Shown here piece by piece: positions 18,112-26,784 of a DNA stretch of 64,000 nt. The first letter of the stretch is position 1, and every line of letters starts with the position of its first letter. This DNA is from Cohaesibacter intestini (GTDB taxonomy: Bacteria; Pseudomonadota; Alphaproteobacteria; Rhizobiales; Cohaesibacteraceae). Position numbers and translations under genes: made by a program. The stretch is taken from the NCBI RefSeq assembly GCF_003324485.1, contig NZ_QODK01000002.1, positions 62,001 to 126,000 on the forward strand, given 5' to 3'. The notes below the pieces were generated by a model. It was given only the letters and a program-made list of their open reading frames with translations. It did no database searches and was not told where the DNA came from.

Positions 18112-19666
18112 CTATGTGAAAATTGAGAATGCGACCGATCTCAGTCGAACCGAAGTGGGACGGATAGGCACTGCAGTCATTTTCATTGTGGCAGTGATGA
18201 TCTATTCAGGCAATCAGTTTGCCCATGTGGAACAATCCTTCTTGTTGATTGCAGCCTCGGTGATCGGAGCCTACATGGCCATGAATATCGGAGCCAACGA
18301 CGTCGCCAACAATGTTGGCCCCGCTGTTGGTTCCTTCGCGATGACCATGACGATGGCAATCGGCATTGCCGCCATCTTTGAAGCAGGCGGCGCCATCATC
18401 GCCGGGGGCGAAGTGGTCAACACCGTCAAGAAAGGCATCATTAACCCGGCAGATCTGAGCAACAAGGATGTCTTTGTCTGGGCAATGATGGGAGCCCTGA
18501 TGGGTGCGGCCATCTGGCTCAATGCGGCAACCTGGCTCGGCGCACCGGTTTCAACCACCCACTCGATCGTTGGTGGCGTGATGGGCGCAGGCATTGCGGC
18601 GGCCGGTTGGGAAGTCGTCAACTGGGGCTCAATGTCAAAAATCGCCGCCAGTTGGGTGATTTCCCCTATCATGGGCGGCATCGTTGCGGCTCTGACCCTT
18701 TACATGCTCAAGAGACTGGTCTTCTTCCAACCCAACCCGGTGGCAGCCGCACGGCGAATTGTCCCGATCATGATTTCCATCATGGCTTGGGCCTTCACCA
18801 CCTATCTTGCTTTGAAGGGCATCAAAAAGCTCATCAAGATTGATTTCAGCACGGCGCTTATGGCTGGTGCAGCGGTCGCGGTGCTCTGCTATCTGATCGT
18901 CAAGCCGATGGTCGCCCGGGCAACAAAAGACCTGGCTCCAGACAGGAACAGCGTCAACAGCCTCTTCACCGTGCCGCTCATCTTTGCGGCAGCGCTTCTC
19001 AGCTTCGCTCATGGTGCAAATGATGTCGCCAACGCCGTGGGCCCGCTGGCAGGTGTCGTCGAAGTACTCAGTTCAGGCACCGGTTCCGCCAAGGTGAGCA
19101 TACCCATGTGGGTCATGGTCATTGGCGCGATTGGCATTTCCGTCGGGCTGGCGCTGTTCGGGCCGAAATTGATCCGCACCGTCGGCAGCGAGATTACCGA
19201 GCTCGATCGCTCGCGCGCTTTTTGTATCGCGCTTGCGGCGGCCGTAACTGTGATCATAGCCAGCCAGCTCGGCATGCCAATCAGCTCCACCCATGTGGCA
19301 TTAGGGGCTGTTTTCGGCGTTGGGTTCCTGCGTGAGTTCCTCGACCAGCGCATGGGCCGGGTGGTCGAAACCGTGCTGGCCAAGCATCAGGGCGACCCGG
19401 ACATCGACCATGTGGAAGAGGTGCTGATGGAATTCAAAAATGCCCCGCTGGACGACAAACGCCTGATGCTCAGTGCGTTGAAAGAAATGGGTCCGGAAGC
19501 GGCCATCACCGCAGCCCAGCAAAAAAAGCTGAAAAAGGCCCTAAAGCGTCAACTGGTCAAACGTTCGTCTCTTTTGAAGATTGCATCGGCCTGGGTGATT
19601 ACAGTTCCGGTATCTGCCTGCCTTGCAGCCTTTTTCTTCTACACGCTGCGCGGCATGATGATCTAA
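18098..19666 (+). CDS. pit: PitA-family inorganic phosphate transporter
   Basis: A 522-aa inner-membrane permease of the PiT family, which takes up phosphate (as metal phosphate) driven by protons. The two family signatures are present as inverted halves: GANDVANNVGPAVGS at about residues 67-81 and GANDVANAVGPLAG at about 307-320. STTHSIVGG and SSTHVALGAVFGVG are the paired substrate motifs. A cytoplasmic charged region lies at about 420-500 before a last membrane helix. The ATG at 18098 follows GGAGGG by four bases. No DUF47 (PhoU-like) partner gene precedes it, which is common in relatives. A hairpin terminator follows. Confidence 0.93.
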   Translation: MKIRDYVKIENATDLSRTEVGRIGTAVIFIVAVMIYSGNQFAHVEQSFLLIAASVIGAYMAMNIGANDVANNVGPAVGSFAMTMTMAIGIAAIFEAGGAIIAGGEVVNTVKKGIINPADLSNKDVFVWAMMGALMGAAIWLNAATWLGAPVSTTHSIVGGVMGAGIAAAGWEVVNWGSMSKIAASWVISPIMGGIVAALTLYMLKRLVFFQPNPVAAARRIVPIMISIMAWAFTTYLALKGIKKLIKIDFSTALMAGAAVAVLCYLIVKPMVARATKDLAPDRNSVNSLFTVPLIFAAALLSFAHGANDVANAVGPLAGVVEVLSSGTGSAKVSIPMWVMVIGAIGISVGLALFGPKLIRTVGSEITELDRSRAFCIALAAAVTVIIASQLGMPISSTHVALGAVFGVGFLREFLDQRMGRVVETVLAKHQGDPDIDHVEEVLMEFKNAPLDDKRLMLSALKEMGPEAAITAAQQKKLKKALKRQLVKRSSLLKIASAWVITVPVSACLAAFFFYTLRGMMI

Positions 19667-19693
19667 GCAGACCAACAATCGCTCCATTGCGAC

Positions 19694-19722
19694 AAACCCG
19701 GTCTCATCGAGGCCGGGTTTTT
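19694..19722 (+). terminator. Intrinsic terminator after pit
   Basis: AAACCCGG at 19694-19701 pairs with CCGGGTTT at 19713-19720, with extra CTC/GAG pairs inside, and a short T-run follows. The A-rich left side lets it also act toward the convergent small gene. Confidence 0.8.
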
Positions 19723-19743
19723 CGTTTGGATCTTGGGGGGCTT

Positions 19744-20112
19744 TTAGCAGCCACACGGCGTCAACTCTGCACTGTCAGAGGAACAATAGATCTCCTGGCG
19801 CGGAAACCCGATCACATGCCCATCAAAGGTTGCGCGAAAGCCGCCATTGGCCCAACACCATTCCCCCTGCCCCAGCACCTTGTGCGACGCATCACAGCTC
19901 CGGCCCAAATAGATCTTCTCCGGGTTCAGTGTCTCGACACGCGACATCGCGCCACCCTCGATAAAACGAAAAACCGGATAGCTGGATGTCAGCACATATC
20001 CATCCTTGTTGCAGGACATGCGATAGGCATGGGCTTCAGAAGAAACATAATCGCCAGCCATAGCATGAAAGGAAAAACTGGAAAGAAACAAAAAACAAAG
20101 GAAGGTGCGCAT
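19744..20112 (-). CDS. Small exported cysteine-rich protein
   Basis: A 122-aa protein without a recognised family. Residues 1-20 form a signal peptide (MRTFLCFLFLSSFSFHAMAG). The mature part has six cysteines (in MSCNK, RSCDA, EWCWA, EIYCSS and the C-terminal PCGC), enough for three disulfides in an oxidising compartment, which suggests a compact periplasmic or secreted fold. The ATG at 20112 sits eight bases after GAGG; a TTG two codons earlier is less likely. It is convergent with pit. Confidence 0.6.
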   Translation of the reverse strand: MRTFLCFLFLSSFSFHAMAGDYVSSEAHAYRMSCNKDGYVLTSSYPVFRFIEGGAMSRVETLNPEKIYLGRSCDASHKVLGQGEWCWANGGFRATFDGHVIGFPRQEIYCSSDSAELTPCGC

Positions 20113-20217
20113 CAGCAATGCCTCATATCAGGGGCCGCAACTAAGTGATTTCACTCTATCGTCGGTTTAGCGACCGATACAAAAAGGGAAATCAATCTCC
20201 CTCCCAAACCACGTAGA

Positions 20218-20257
20218 TGCAAAAAAATGAGGCCCATCACAAGGAAGGACCTCATTT
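20218..20257 (-). terminator. Orphan intrinsic terminator on the minus strand
   Basis: AAATGAGG at 20225-20232 pairs with CCTCATTT at 20250-20257; read on the minus strand the stem runs into seven T (the A-run 20221-20227). No annotated minus-strand gene lies upstream of it before arsR, so it probably ends an unannotated short transcript. Confidence 0.7.
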
Positions 20258-20448
20258 GCAGCATCCAATGAAGCGAGTCCCCCACATATACTAGACCCTA
20301 AGGACACTGCCAATAATAACAAGTCATCGAAAACCAGCACCTTCATCATGCAGAAAATCTGGGACACAATCAAGCCCTACACTTGTACCAAGGCACTACC
20401 TATGCGCGTATTTCACAAGAATATACCCAACTTTCTACCTTAAATAGT
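20220..20448 (-). ncRNA. Candidate small RNA
   Basis: A perfect minus-strand -10 (TATAAT, 20460-20455) and the orphan terminator at 20218-20257 would bound a transcript of about 225 nt with no convincing reading frame. The -35 at the expected distance is weak. This is inference from promoter-like and terminator sequence only; no known RNA family was recognised. Confidence 0.3.
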
Positions 20449-20519
20449 GATCAAATTATAGGCAACTCATATAGTTGACACCACTTTGACCTCTTCTGAC
20501 ACGATCCGCAGATAGGAGA

Positions 20520-20555
20520 TTGACATTCCTTTCAATATATCTATAAAACTAGTTT
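20520..20555 (+). promoter_or_regulatory. Promoter and palindromic operator of arsR
   Basis: TTGACA (20520-20525), a 16-base spacer and TATAAA (20542-20547) form a good sigma-70 promoter. The palindrome AAACTAGTTT (20546-20555) overlaps the end of the -10, where binding of an ArsR-type repressor would block initiation. Confidence 0.6.
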
Positions 20556-20586
20556 ATTCGAATTATTTTACGATGAGGTGCAAACG

Positions 20587-20880
20587 TTGAAACAGGAACA
20601 GGCCGCCCTTGGCTTTGCTGCAATCGGTTCGGAAGCGAGACTGGTGGTGTTGCGCTGTCTGGTGCGTGCAGGCTCTGAAGGTTTGAGCGTCGGCACCATT
20701 CAGGAGCGAACCGGCATCGCCCCCTCAACTCTGGCCCATCACCTGAAGTGCCTCGCAGCCGCCGAGGTCATCCTGCAGGAAAAACAGGGCAGATCGATCG
20801 TCAACAGGGCCAACTTCGATCATCTGAAGCTACTGTCCACCTACATTCTCGACGAATGCTGCGCCGACGAGAGCCCCTGA
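20587..20880 (+). CDS. arsR: ArsR-family metalloregulator
   Basis: A 97-aa winged-helix repressor of the ArsR/SmtB family. The recognition helix region is TGIAPSTLAHHLKCLAAAEV (about residues 43-62), followed by the wing LQEKQGRSIV. Cysteines lie in VLRCLV, HLKCLA and the C-terminal DECCADE; the vicinal CC near the end is a plausible As(III)-binding site. A GAGG eight bases upstream favours the TTG at 20587; a GTG at 20578 overlaps that site. It lies 48 bases before a DUF318/ArsP permease gene, with which it should form an operon induced by trivalent arsenic (inference). Confidence 0.88.
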   Translation: MKQEQAALGFAAIGSEARLVVLRCLVRAGSEGLSVGTIQERTGIAPSTLAHHLKCLAAAEVILQEKQGRSIVNRANFDHLKLLSTYILDECCADESP

Positions 20881-20928
20881 TCAGCGTTCAAATCTTTCAT
20901 TCCATCAGATCATGTCACGAGGTTCCCT

Positions 20929-21969
20929 ATGACGGAAGTCACCCAAGGTCTCTCCCCCACCTGGCGCTCCCAGCTCAATGGGTTGCTATCGCCATGGACC
21001 ATTGTCATTCTGGCCCCGGTTTGCGTTGCAATTCTGGATTTTTCCAATCTGGTCCCGGTCACCTCAATTGCGGTCAAAGCTTTTCTGGGCACACTGCCAG
21101 TCATCGCATTTGCCGTCTTTCTGATTGCCTATCTCAAAGCCGCTGGCGCGGAAGCCATGGTAGCTGAAGCCTTCAAGGGCAAGGAAACCCGGATGATCTT
21201 TCTGGCCGCCTTGCTCGGTGGTCTCGCCCCCTTTTGCTCTTGCGAGGTAATCCCTTTCATTGCGGGTCTGCTGGCCTTGGGAGCGCCTTTGTCAGCGGTC
21301 ATGGCCTTCTGGTTGTCCTCACCCCTGATTGACCCACCGACCCTTCTGATCACGGCATCGGCTTTGGGGTGGCCATTTGCGGTTGGCAAAGCTGTCTCCG
21401 CTGTAGCATTGGGGCTGTTCGGCGGCTTCGTCATTGCCTTCGTGATCAAAGCTGGCTGGCTGACCGAGCCACTGAAGAAAAACTCCGTCGGATGCTCGTC
21501 CTGCGGCTGTGGCCCCTCACCCTTTTCGGGCAAGCCTGTTTGGCCCTTCTGGAAGGAAGACAAACGTCAGGCTCTGTTCTGGAGCGAGTTGAAAACCAAT
21601 GCCCTGTTTCTGATCAAGTGGCTGGCGCTCGCCTACACGCTCGAAGGGCTGTTGATCACCTATGTCCCGGCCTCGGTCATTGCCGGTCTGGTTGGCGGGT
21701 CCGGCATCCTGCCGATTGGCATTGCAGCCTTTGTCGGCATCCCGGCATATCTCAATAGCTATGTTGCTCCGCCGCTTCTCGCCGGATTGATGGAACAGGG
21801 CATGAGTGCTGGTGCGGCCATGTCATTCATGGTTGCCGGAGCCGTCAGCTCGATCCCCGCCATGGCGGCGGTCTGGTCGCTGGTCAAACGCCGAGTCTTT
21901 GCCCTTTATCTCGGGCTTGGGGTTGTTGGCGCCATTCTGTCGGGCGCCATCTTCCAATTGTTCATCTGA
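20929..21969 (+). CDS. ArsP-like (DUF318) permease
   Basis: A 346-aa integral membrane protein with about eight to ten hydrophobic segments. The family hallmark, the Cys pair in APFCSCEVIPFIAG (about residue 105), is present; SSPLIDPPTLLIT is also typical. Studied members (ArsP) export methylarsenite and other trivalent organoarsenicals. A cytoplasmic loop holds a further cluster, GCSSCGCG (about 187-194), which may bind metal or thiols. The preceding arsR gene supports an arsenic role, but DUF318 permeases also occur in other contexts, so the substrate is inferred. Confidence 0.85.
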   Translation: MTEVTQGLSPTWRSQLNGLLSPWTIVILAPVCVAILDFSNLVPVTSIAVKAFLGTLPVIAFAVFLIAYLKAAGAEAMVAEAFKGKETRMIFLAALLGGLAPFCSCEVIPFIAGLLALGAPLSAVMAFWLSSPLIDPPTLLITASALGWPFAVGKAVSAVALGLFGGFVIAFVIKAGWLTEPLKKNSVGCSSCGCGPSPFSGKPVWPFWKEDKRQALFWSELKTNALFLIKWLALAYTLEGLLITYVPASVIAGLVGGSGILPIGIAAFVGIPAYLNSYVAPPLLAGLMEQGMSAGAAMSFMVAGAVSSIPAMAAVWSLVKRRVFALYLGLGVVGAILSGAIFQLFI

Positions 21970-21976
21970 TGTCACG

Positions 21977-22005
21977 CCCCGCCTTGATGATCAAGGCGGG
22001 GTTTC
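21977..22005 (+). terminator. Intrinsic terminator after the ArsP-like gene
   Basis: A perfect 11-bp stem (21977-21987 with 21991-22001) around a TGA loop, followed by TTT. Confidence 0.8.
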
Positions 22006-22053
22006 TGATCCCGGACGCCCCCAAAATGCAGGCAATCATCTCGCGAGGAACGC

Positions 22054-22881
22054 ATGACTGGCATCGTAAAACTGGAAATTGACTGCCGAGACAAAAGCGG
22101 CATTCTGCTGGCCCCAACCGGCCTTGACACCCCGCACGAGCGCTGCCTTGGTCTACAGGTAAAGGGGGGTGTTGCCCAATCGGTCATCGAAACCCAAACC
22201 GGTCAAAGCCTGCAGCAAATCACCCCGCAAGCAGAAAAGCTTGTCCTGACCTATTCCTATCAGAATGATGACAGCGCCCAGCCCTATCCCGATGCAATTT
22301 TCCGTTTCCACGACAGTCGCTTCACCCGAGCGGCCGACGCCCTGTGTGAAGAAGCAAACACCATTGCGCCAGAGCTGACGGGCACGGACCGCATTCAAGC
22401 CATTGCCTGCGCCACCGCAGAGCGCTTCACCTATGGCCACCCGCCAGAACGGTTTTACGAAGGCCATGACGAGGTCCCTGCATTGGGATGCGGTGTGACC
22501 GAAGGCTCCTGCGTCGACATCAACACCTATTTCATTGCCGCCCTGCGCGCCACTGGCTTTGAAGCGGGCTATGTCACAGGCTATTTCTTCCCCGAAGAAA
22601 AGGCTGGTCTCTGCAATGACATGCATTGCTGGGTCATTAGCCGCCATAACGGCATCTGCCTTGAATGGGACATCGCGCACCATCTCAAAATAGGCCGCAA
22701 GGATATCGAGCCGGGCCTCAACCCCAAGCCCGGCTGTCGCCACGCTGTGGCCCACTCGATGGGCCTCGACATTCCGGCCCATGGCATCCACGACATGAAG
22801 CTGATTGCCGAACCAATCTGGCTGTTGCCAGAGGGTCAACTGGCTCCCAGCTTGCCGCTCATATCCAGATTGTCCAAATAA
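22054..22881 (+). CDS. Transglutaminase-like (cysteine protease fold) protein
   Basis: A 275-aa protein without a signal peptide, so probably cytoplasmic. The N-terminal 110 residues are strand-rich and the C-terminal half is a transglutaminase-core domain. The catalytic triad can be seen: Cys in EGSCVDINTYFIAALRATGF (about residue 151), His in DMHCWV (about 191) and Asp in LEWDIAHHL (about 207). Bacterial members of this family act as peptidases or amidases; the substrate is unknown. It stands alone between two terminators. Confidence 0.85.
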   Translation: MTGIVKLEIDCRDKSGILLAPTGLDTPHERCLGLQVKGGVAQSVIETQTGQSLQQITPQAEKLVLTYSYQNDDSAQPYPDAIFRFHDSRFTRAADALCEEANTIAPELTGTDRIQAIACATAERFTYGHPPERFYEGHDEVPALGCGVTEGSCVDINTYFIAALRATGFEAGYVTGYFFPEEKAGLCNDMHCWVISRHNGICLEWDIAHHLKIGRKDIEPGLNPKPGCRHAVAHSMGLDIPAHGIHDMKLIAEPIWLLPEGQLAPSLPLISRLSK

Positions 22882-22903
22882 ATTACCCCAATAAGGCATA
22901 AGC

Positions 22904-22935
22904 ACAAAAACCCCGGAAAACCATTTCCGGGGTTT
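22904..22935 (-). terminator. Intrinsic terminator, mainly for the minus-strand gene
   Basis: A perfect 12-bp stem (22908-22919 with 22924-22935). On the minus strand it is followed by TTTTT (the A-run at 22906-22910); on the plus strand only TTT follows, so it may also stop the transglutaminase-like transcript. Confidence 0.8.
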
Positions 22936-22978
22936 AAACATAATTGGGCAGCCCGATTGTTGCGGTCCAATAATCCGC

Positions 22979-23377
22979 TCAATGCCCAGCCTTTGGCCCC
23001 AGATACAACGCGCAAAAGAAGGCTTGTCCGCTATTGCGTGCAGTCAGTTTGACTGAATATTTCAGCTTCAACCGCTTATCTGTTGGCTTCCAGTTCGCTT
23101 GACCAAAATAGGCAAAGACATGCCATAGACGATGATCCTTGTTTGGTGCGGTCGTGAAAGTCACTTCGGGCTTGAGAAATTTGCCTGCCGATTTGGGATT
23201 GACGCATTTCATAGAAGTCGGAATGAGGTTCTTTTTCTTGAACATTTTCAACGTCTTCATCGTGGCTCTATGCCCGGTGCCAGCATCGAAATACGCGCTT
23301 GCCGGCATCGTTGAGGCAAGAAACAAGCCCATCACTCCGGCAAACAAAAGGCGGGTTCCAATTACAGAAACGTTCAT
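22979..23377 (-). CDS. Small exported protein of unknown function
   Basis: A 132-aa protein that I do not recognise. A signal peptide covers residues 1-28 (core LLFAGVMGLFLAS, site PASA). The mature part is basic and strand-rich, with two cysteines (SMKCVNP and FFCALYL) that may form a disulfide. It is a single gene between two terminators. Confidence 0.65.
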   Translation of the reverse strand: MNVSVIGTRLLFAGVMGLFLASTMPASAYFDAGTGHRATMKTLKMFKKKNLIPTSMKCVNPKSAGKFLKPEVTFTTAPNKDHRLWHVFAYFGQANWKPTDKRLKLKYSVKLTARNSGQAFFCALYLGPKAGH

Positions 23378-23508
23378 AATCCAACTTCCATCTTTCCAAA
23401 TTGCGATTTTGCAACCCTACAAATACAATTTTCGGTTGTCTCTTGTTGATTTTGCTTATTCTTGATCAATAACTTTACTTACCCACGAAAAAGCGACCAT
23501 CCCCATAC

Positions 23509-23542
23509 AAAAAGCCCCCGGAAAGATCACCTTCCGAGGGCT
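23509..23542 (-). terminator. Intrinsic terminator of the BMP transporter operon
   Basis: AGCCCCCGGAAAG (23513-23525) pairs with CTTCCGAGGGCT (23531-23542) with one or two mismatches; on the minus strand TTTTT follows. Confidence 0.75.
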
Positions 23543-23586
23543 CTTAAGTTTATGGCCTGCCCGAACCGGGCAGCGTCAAACTTGCC

Positions 23587-24654
23587 TTATTGTGGCAGTT
23601 TGTCGTCGACGCCTTTGACATACCAGTTCATGCCAAGCAGGGTGCCATCATCCAGTACTTCGCCTTCTTTAATGGCCTGAGACCCATCCTGCTTGAAGAT
23701 CGGGCCGTGGAACGGATGCAGGGTGCCTGCTTTGATCGCGGCAGTGGTTTCTTCAGCCATTTTCACAACATCGTCTGGCAGGTTGGTGAATGGTGCCATA
23801 TGAACCATTTCCTTGTCGAAACCACCCCAGGTGTCTTCGGCTTTCCAGGTGCCATCCATGGCAGCCTGAACGCGAGACACATAATAGTCTGCCCAATTGT
23901 CAACGATCGCGGTGAGCTGGTTCTTTGGAGCGAACTTGATCATGTCGGATGCCTGACCAAAGCCGAGCACATTGCGCTCCGCTGCCACCTGCAAAGGTGC
24001 CGCAGAGTCGGTATGCTGGGAGATGATGTCAGCGCCCTGATCAATCAGAGCTTTGGCAGCATCAGCTTCCTTGCCCGGATCGAACCAGCTGTTGACCCAA
24101 ACAACCTTGACCTTCATGTCAGGATTGACAGACTGAGCACCCAGCAGGAAGGAGTTGATGCCGCGCACCACTTCCGGAATTGGGAAAGAGCCGATATAGC
24201 CAACGGTGCCGGATTTGGACATTTTGGCAGCGATCTGACCAATCACGTAGCGGCCTTCATAGAAGCGGGAGCCATAGGTCGCAACGTTCTTGGAGCGCTT
24301 GTAACCGGTCGCATGCTCGAACTTCACCTTTGGATATTTCTTTGCAACCTTGATGGTAGGGTTCATAAAACCAAAGGACGTCGTGAAGATCATGTCGTTG
24401 CCAGAACGGGCCAGCTTTTCGATCACACGCTCGGCGTCAGGTCCTTCGGAAACATTCTCAACATACGTGGTCTCGACTTTGTCGCCAAAAGCGGCTTCGA
24501 CAGCGAGACGACCCTGATCGTGCTGGTAGGACCAGCCCATATCACCCACCGGACCAACATAAACAAAGCCAATTTTGACCTTTTCAGCAGCCTGCGCCGC
24601 GCCCGCGGCCAGACCCAGAGCAACGGCAGCCGCCGCTACAAAAAGCTTTTTCAT
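23587..24654 (-). CDS. BMP-family ABC transporter substrate-binding protein
   Basis: A 355-aa periplasmic binding protein of the BMP (PnrA-like) family, whose members bind purine nucleosides or related compounds. A signal peptide is clear (MKKLFVAAAAVALGLAAGAA, then AQAAEKVKIGF). Family segments include VGPVGDMGWSYQHDQGR, EGPDAERVIEKLA, YGSRFYEGRYVIG, SQHTDSAAPLQVAAE and GQASDM. The ATG at 24654 follows AGAGGG. It is the last gene of a four-gene operon (ATPase, two permeases, binding protein). Confidence 0.92.
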   Translation of the reverse strand: MKKLFVAAAAVALGLAAGAAQAAEKVKIGFVYVGPVGDMGWSYQHDQGRLAVEAAFGDKVETTYVENVSEGPDAERVIEKLARSGNDMIFTTSFGFMNPTIKVAKKYPKVKFEHATGYKRSKNVATYGSRFYEGRYVIGQIAAKMSKSGTVGYIGSFPIPEVVRGINSFLLGAQSVNPDMKVKVVWVNSWFDPGKEADAAKALIDQGADIISQHTDSAAPLQVAAERNVLGFGQASDMIKFAPKNQLTAIVDNWADYYVSRVQAAMDGTWKAEDTWGGFDKEMVHMAPFTNLPDDVVKMAEETTAAIKAGTLHPFHGPIFKQDGSQAIKEGEVLDDGTLLGMNWYVKGVDDKLPQ

Positions 24655-24778
24655 TTGAAGCATCCCTCTCATGGTTGCCAGATCCATTGACTGGATCCTT
24701 TGCTTGCGATTGCTGCATCCCGAACAGGACCATCCGGAATGCTGTTTGTTGGACTGTCGGCAGCCTTGCGACAGTCAA

Positions 24779-25699
24779 TCATCGATCCGGAACAAAGGCC
24801 TGTCCAAGACAGGACGGGGTATTGACCCGCGCAACATTCCGGTTGCGTGAAATAAGTATCAAGGCGGCGATGGTCGCCAGATAAGGCAGCGCAGACAGCA
24901 GCTGGGACGGAATGCCCACCCCAAAGCCCTGTGCATGAAACTGCAGGATCGAAACAGCCCCGAACAAATAGGCACCAACCGCAATGCGAACAGGCAGCCA
25001 AGAGGCGAAAACAACCAGCGCCAGCGCGATCCAGCCACGCCCGGCCGTCATGTTTTCGATCCACAGATTGGTGTAGACCAGCGACAGATAGGCGCCGGAC
25101 AGGCCTGCACACAAACCACCAAACAGCACCGCACCAAACCGCACCCGAATGACACTATAGCCAAGAGCATGCGCGGAGCCGTGATTTTCACCAACCGCCC
25201 GGATGATCAACCCCCAGCGAGTCTTGAACAACAGCCAACTGACACCTGCCACCAAAGCGATGGCGATATAGAAGAGAAGATCCTGCGCAAACAATCCCCT
25301 GCCGATGATCGGAAGACTGGACAGAAACGGAATGGCAATCGGTTCGAGTTTGATGCCCGGCGTGCCGACAAAATGCTCCCCAAGCATCCCTGACAGGCCA
25401 AGCCCAAGCAGCGTCAACGCCAGACCGGTCGCAACCTGATTGGCCACCAGCCCCAGCGTCAAAAGGCCGAACAGAGCCGCCATGGCGATGCCGCCCGCCA
25501 TCCCGGCCAGAATACCCAGATAAGGATTGCCCGTTGTTAGCGAGGTCGCAAAGGCACAGACTGCGCCAAGGATCATCATACCCTCAACCCCGAGATTGAG
25601 CACACCGGACCGTTCGACCACGAGCTCGCCAATCGCCGCCAACAGCAACGGCGTCGAAGCAGTAACGATCGAGATCAGCAATGCTTCTGCAAATTCCAT
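24779..25699 (-). CDS. BMP-type ABC transporter permease, second subunit
   Basis: A 306-aa inner-membrane permease of the BPD_transp_2 family (RbsC/YufQ-like) with eight to nine hydrophobic segments. The N-terminal GELVVERSGVLNLGVEGMM is the hallmark of this branch. Its ATG overlaps the stop codon of the preceding permease gene by one base (TGATG), implying translational coupling. It pairs with the other permease to form the import channel. About 124 bases separate it from the binding-protein gene. Confidence 0.92.
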   Translation of the reverse strand: MEFAEALLISIVTASTPLLLAAIGELVVERSGVLNLGVEGMMILGAVCAFATSLTTGNPYLGILAGMAGGIAMAALFGLLTLGLVANQVATGLALTLLGLGLSGMLGEHFVGTPGIKLEPIAIPFLSSLPIIGRGLFAQDLLFYIAIALVAGVSWLLFKTRWGLIIRAVGENHGSAHALGYSVIRVRFGAVLFGGLCAGLSGAYLSLVYTNLWIENMTAGRGWIALALVVFASWLPVRIAVGAYLFGAVSILQFHAQGFGVGIPSQLLSALPYLATIAALILISRNRNVARVNTPSCLGQAFVPDR

Positions 25700-26784
25700 C
25701 AGTGTGCCTCTTTGCTCACGGTCTTTGTGCTGACCAGTTTGATGCGATAGTGGATGAGCGTGTCACAGGCCAGAACATAAAACAGCAAAATACCCTGAAA
25801 CGCCTTGGAGGTCTTTTCCGATACGCCCAACTCAACCTGCGCGGCCTCCCCGCCCAGATAGGACAGAGCCAGCAGCAAACCGGCAAAGATGACACCAATC
25901 GGGTTCAGACGACCCAGAAAGGCCACGATGATCGCCGTGAATCCATAGCCCGGTGAAATGGTCGGAATAAGCTGCCCCATCGGTCCAGCCACCTCGAGAA
26001 TGCCGGCAAGACCCGCCAGAGCGCCAGAGACAACAAAAGCAAAGACTGTCATACGCTCGCGCGAGAAGCCGGCAAAGCTGCCAGCCCGCGGCGTTGCACC
26101 CAGAACCTTGATCTCAAACCCTTTCAGCGTGCGGGCAAACAGCACGAAGATGACCCCGGCGGCAATCACCGCGAAAACCGCACCAATATGCATTCGCCCG
26201 CCTTCAAACACACTGGGTGTCAGAGCGAAATCATGGAACAGACGGCTTTCGGGGAAGTTGAACCCTTGCGGATCCTTCCATGGACCACGCACCAGATAAT
26301 CGAGCGCCAGCAGGGCCACATAGGTCAACATCAGGCTGGTCAAAATCTCATTGGCCCCAAAGCGGTTTTTCAACAAAGCCGGCAAATAGCCGAACAGGCC
26401 ACCCCCCAGTGCCCCCATCGCCATCATCACCGGGAACGTCATGACACTTTGCCAGTCAGGCAGCAGGATCGGCGCAACCGACCCGCAAATAGCCCCAATG
26501 GTAAACTGGCCTTCTGCACCAATATTCCAGTTGTTCGACCGGTAGCAAATGGTCAAACCAACGCCAATCAGGATCAGAGGCGACGCCTTGACCACCAGCT
26601 CCTGCAGGCTCCAGCTATCGAGCAGCGGCTCGACAAAATAGACGAACAGGGCCTGACCGGGATGAAAGCCCAGCAAACCGAACATCACCGCGCCCGTTGC
26701 CAAAGTCAGCAGGATCGCCAGCAAAGGCGACAAGAGTGACATCATGTTTGATGCGGCGCGCCGTTTTTGCAATTCAAGACGCAT
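25699..26784 (-). CDS. BMP-type ABC transporter permease, first subunit
   Basis: A 361-aa inner-membrane permease of the BPD_transp_2 family (YufP-like) with about nine membrane segments. Typical stretches are YRSNNWNIGAEGQFTIGAICGS and NRFGANEILTSLMLTYVA, the conserved motif of nucleoside and sugar importers. The ATG at 26784 is preceded by AAGGAGG. The gene start overlaps the 3' end of the ATPase gene by 11 bases, and its stop overlaps the next permease start. Confidence 0.93.
   Translation of the reverse strand: MRLELQKRRAASNMMSLLSPLLAILLTLATGAVMFGLLGFHPGQALFVYFVEPLLDSWSLQELVVKASPLILIGVGLTICYRSNNWNIGAEGQFTIGAICGSVAPILLPDWQSVMTFPVMMAMGALGGGLFGYLPALLKNRFGANEILTSLMLTYVALLALDYLVRGPWKDPQGFNFPESRLFHDFALTPSVFEGGRMHIGAVFAVIAAGVIFVLFARTLKGFEIKVLGATPRAGSFAGFSRERMTVFAFVVSGALAGLAGILEVAGPMGQLIPTISPGYGFTAIIVAFLGRLNPIGVIFAGLLLALSYLGGEAAQVELGVSEKTSKAFQGILLFYVLACDTLIHYRIKLVSTKTVSKEAH

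Larger units (their letters stand above)
20113..20586. other. AT-rich intergenic region with a likely small transcript
   Basis: About 470 bases between the cysteine-rich gene and arsR. It holds a minus-strand terminator (20218-20257), a minus-strand TATAAT (20460-20455) and the arsR promoter and operator near 20520-20555. I see no well-supported protein gene: a 68-codon minus-strand frame at 20167-20373 runs through the terminator and has no ribosome site. Confidence 0.5.

Noticed and set aside
20167-20373. 68-codon minus-strand frame beginning MIVSQIFCMMKVLVF
   Set aside because: It has no ribosome site and runs straight through the orphan terminator, so it is unlikely to be translated as a whole.
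23590-24690. Long 366-codon plus-strand frame opposite the BMP binding-protein gene
   Set aside because: It mirrors the real gene codon by codon, has no recognisable domain, and is an expected shadow of a GC-biased coding region.
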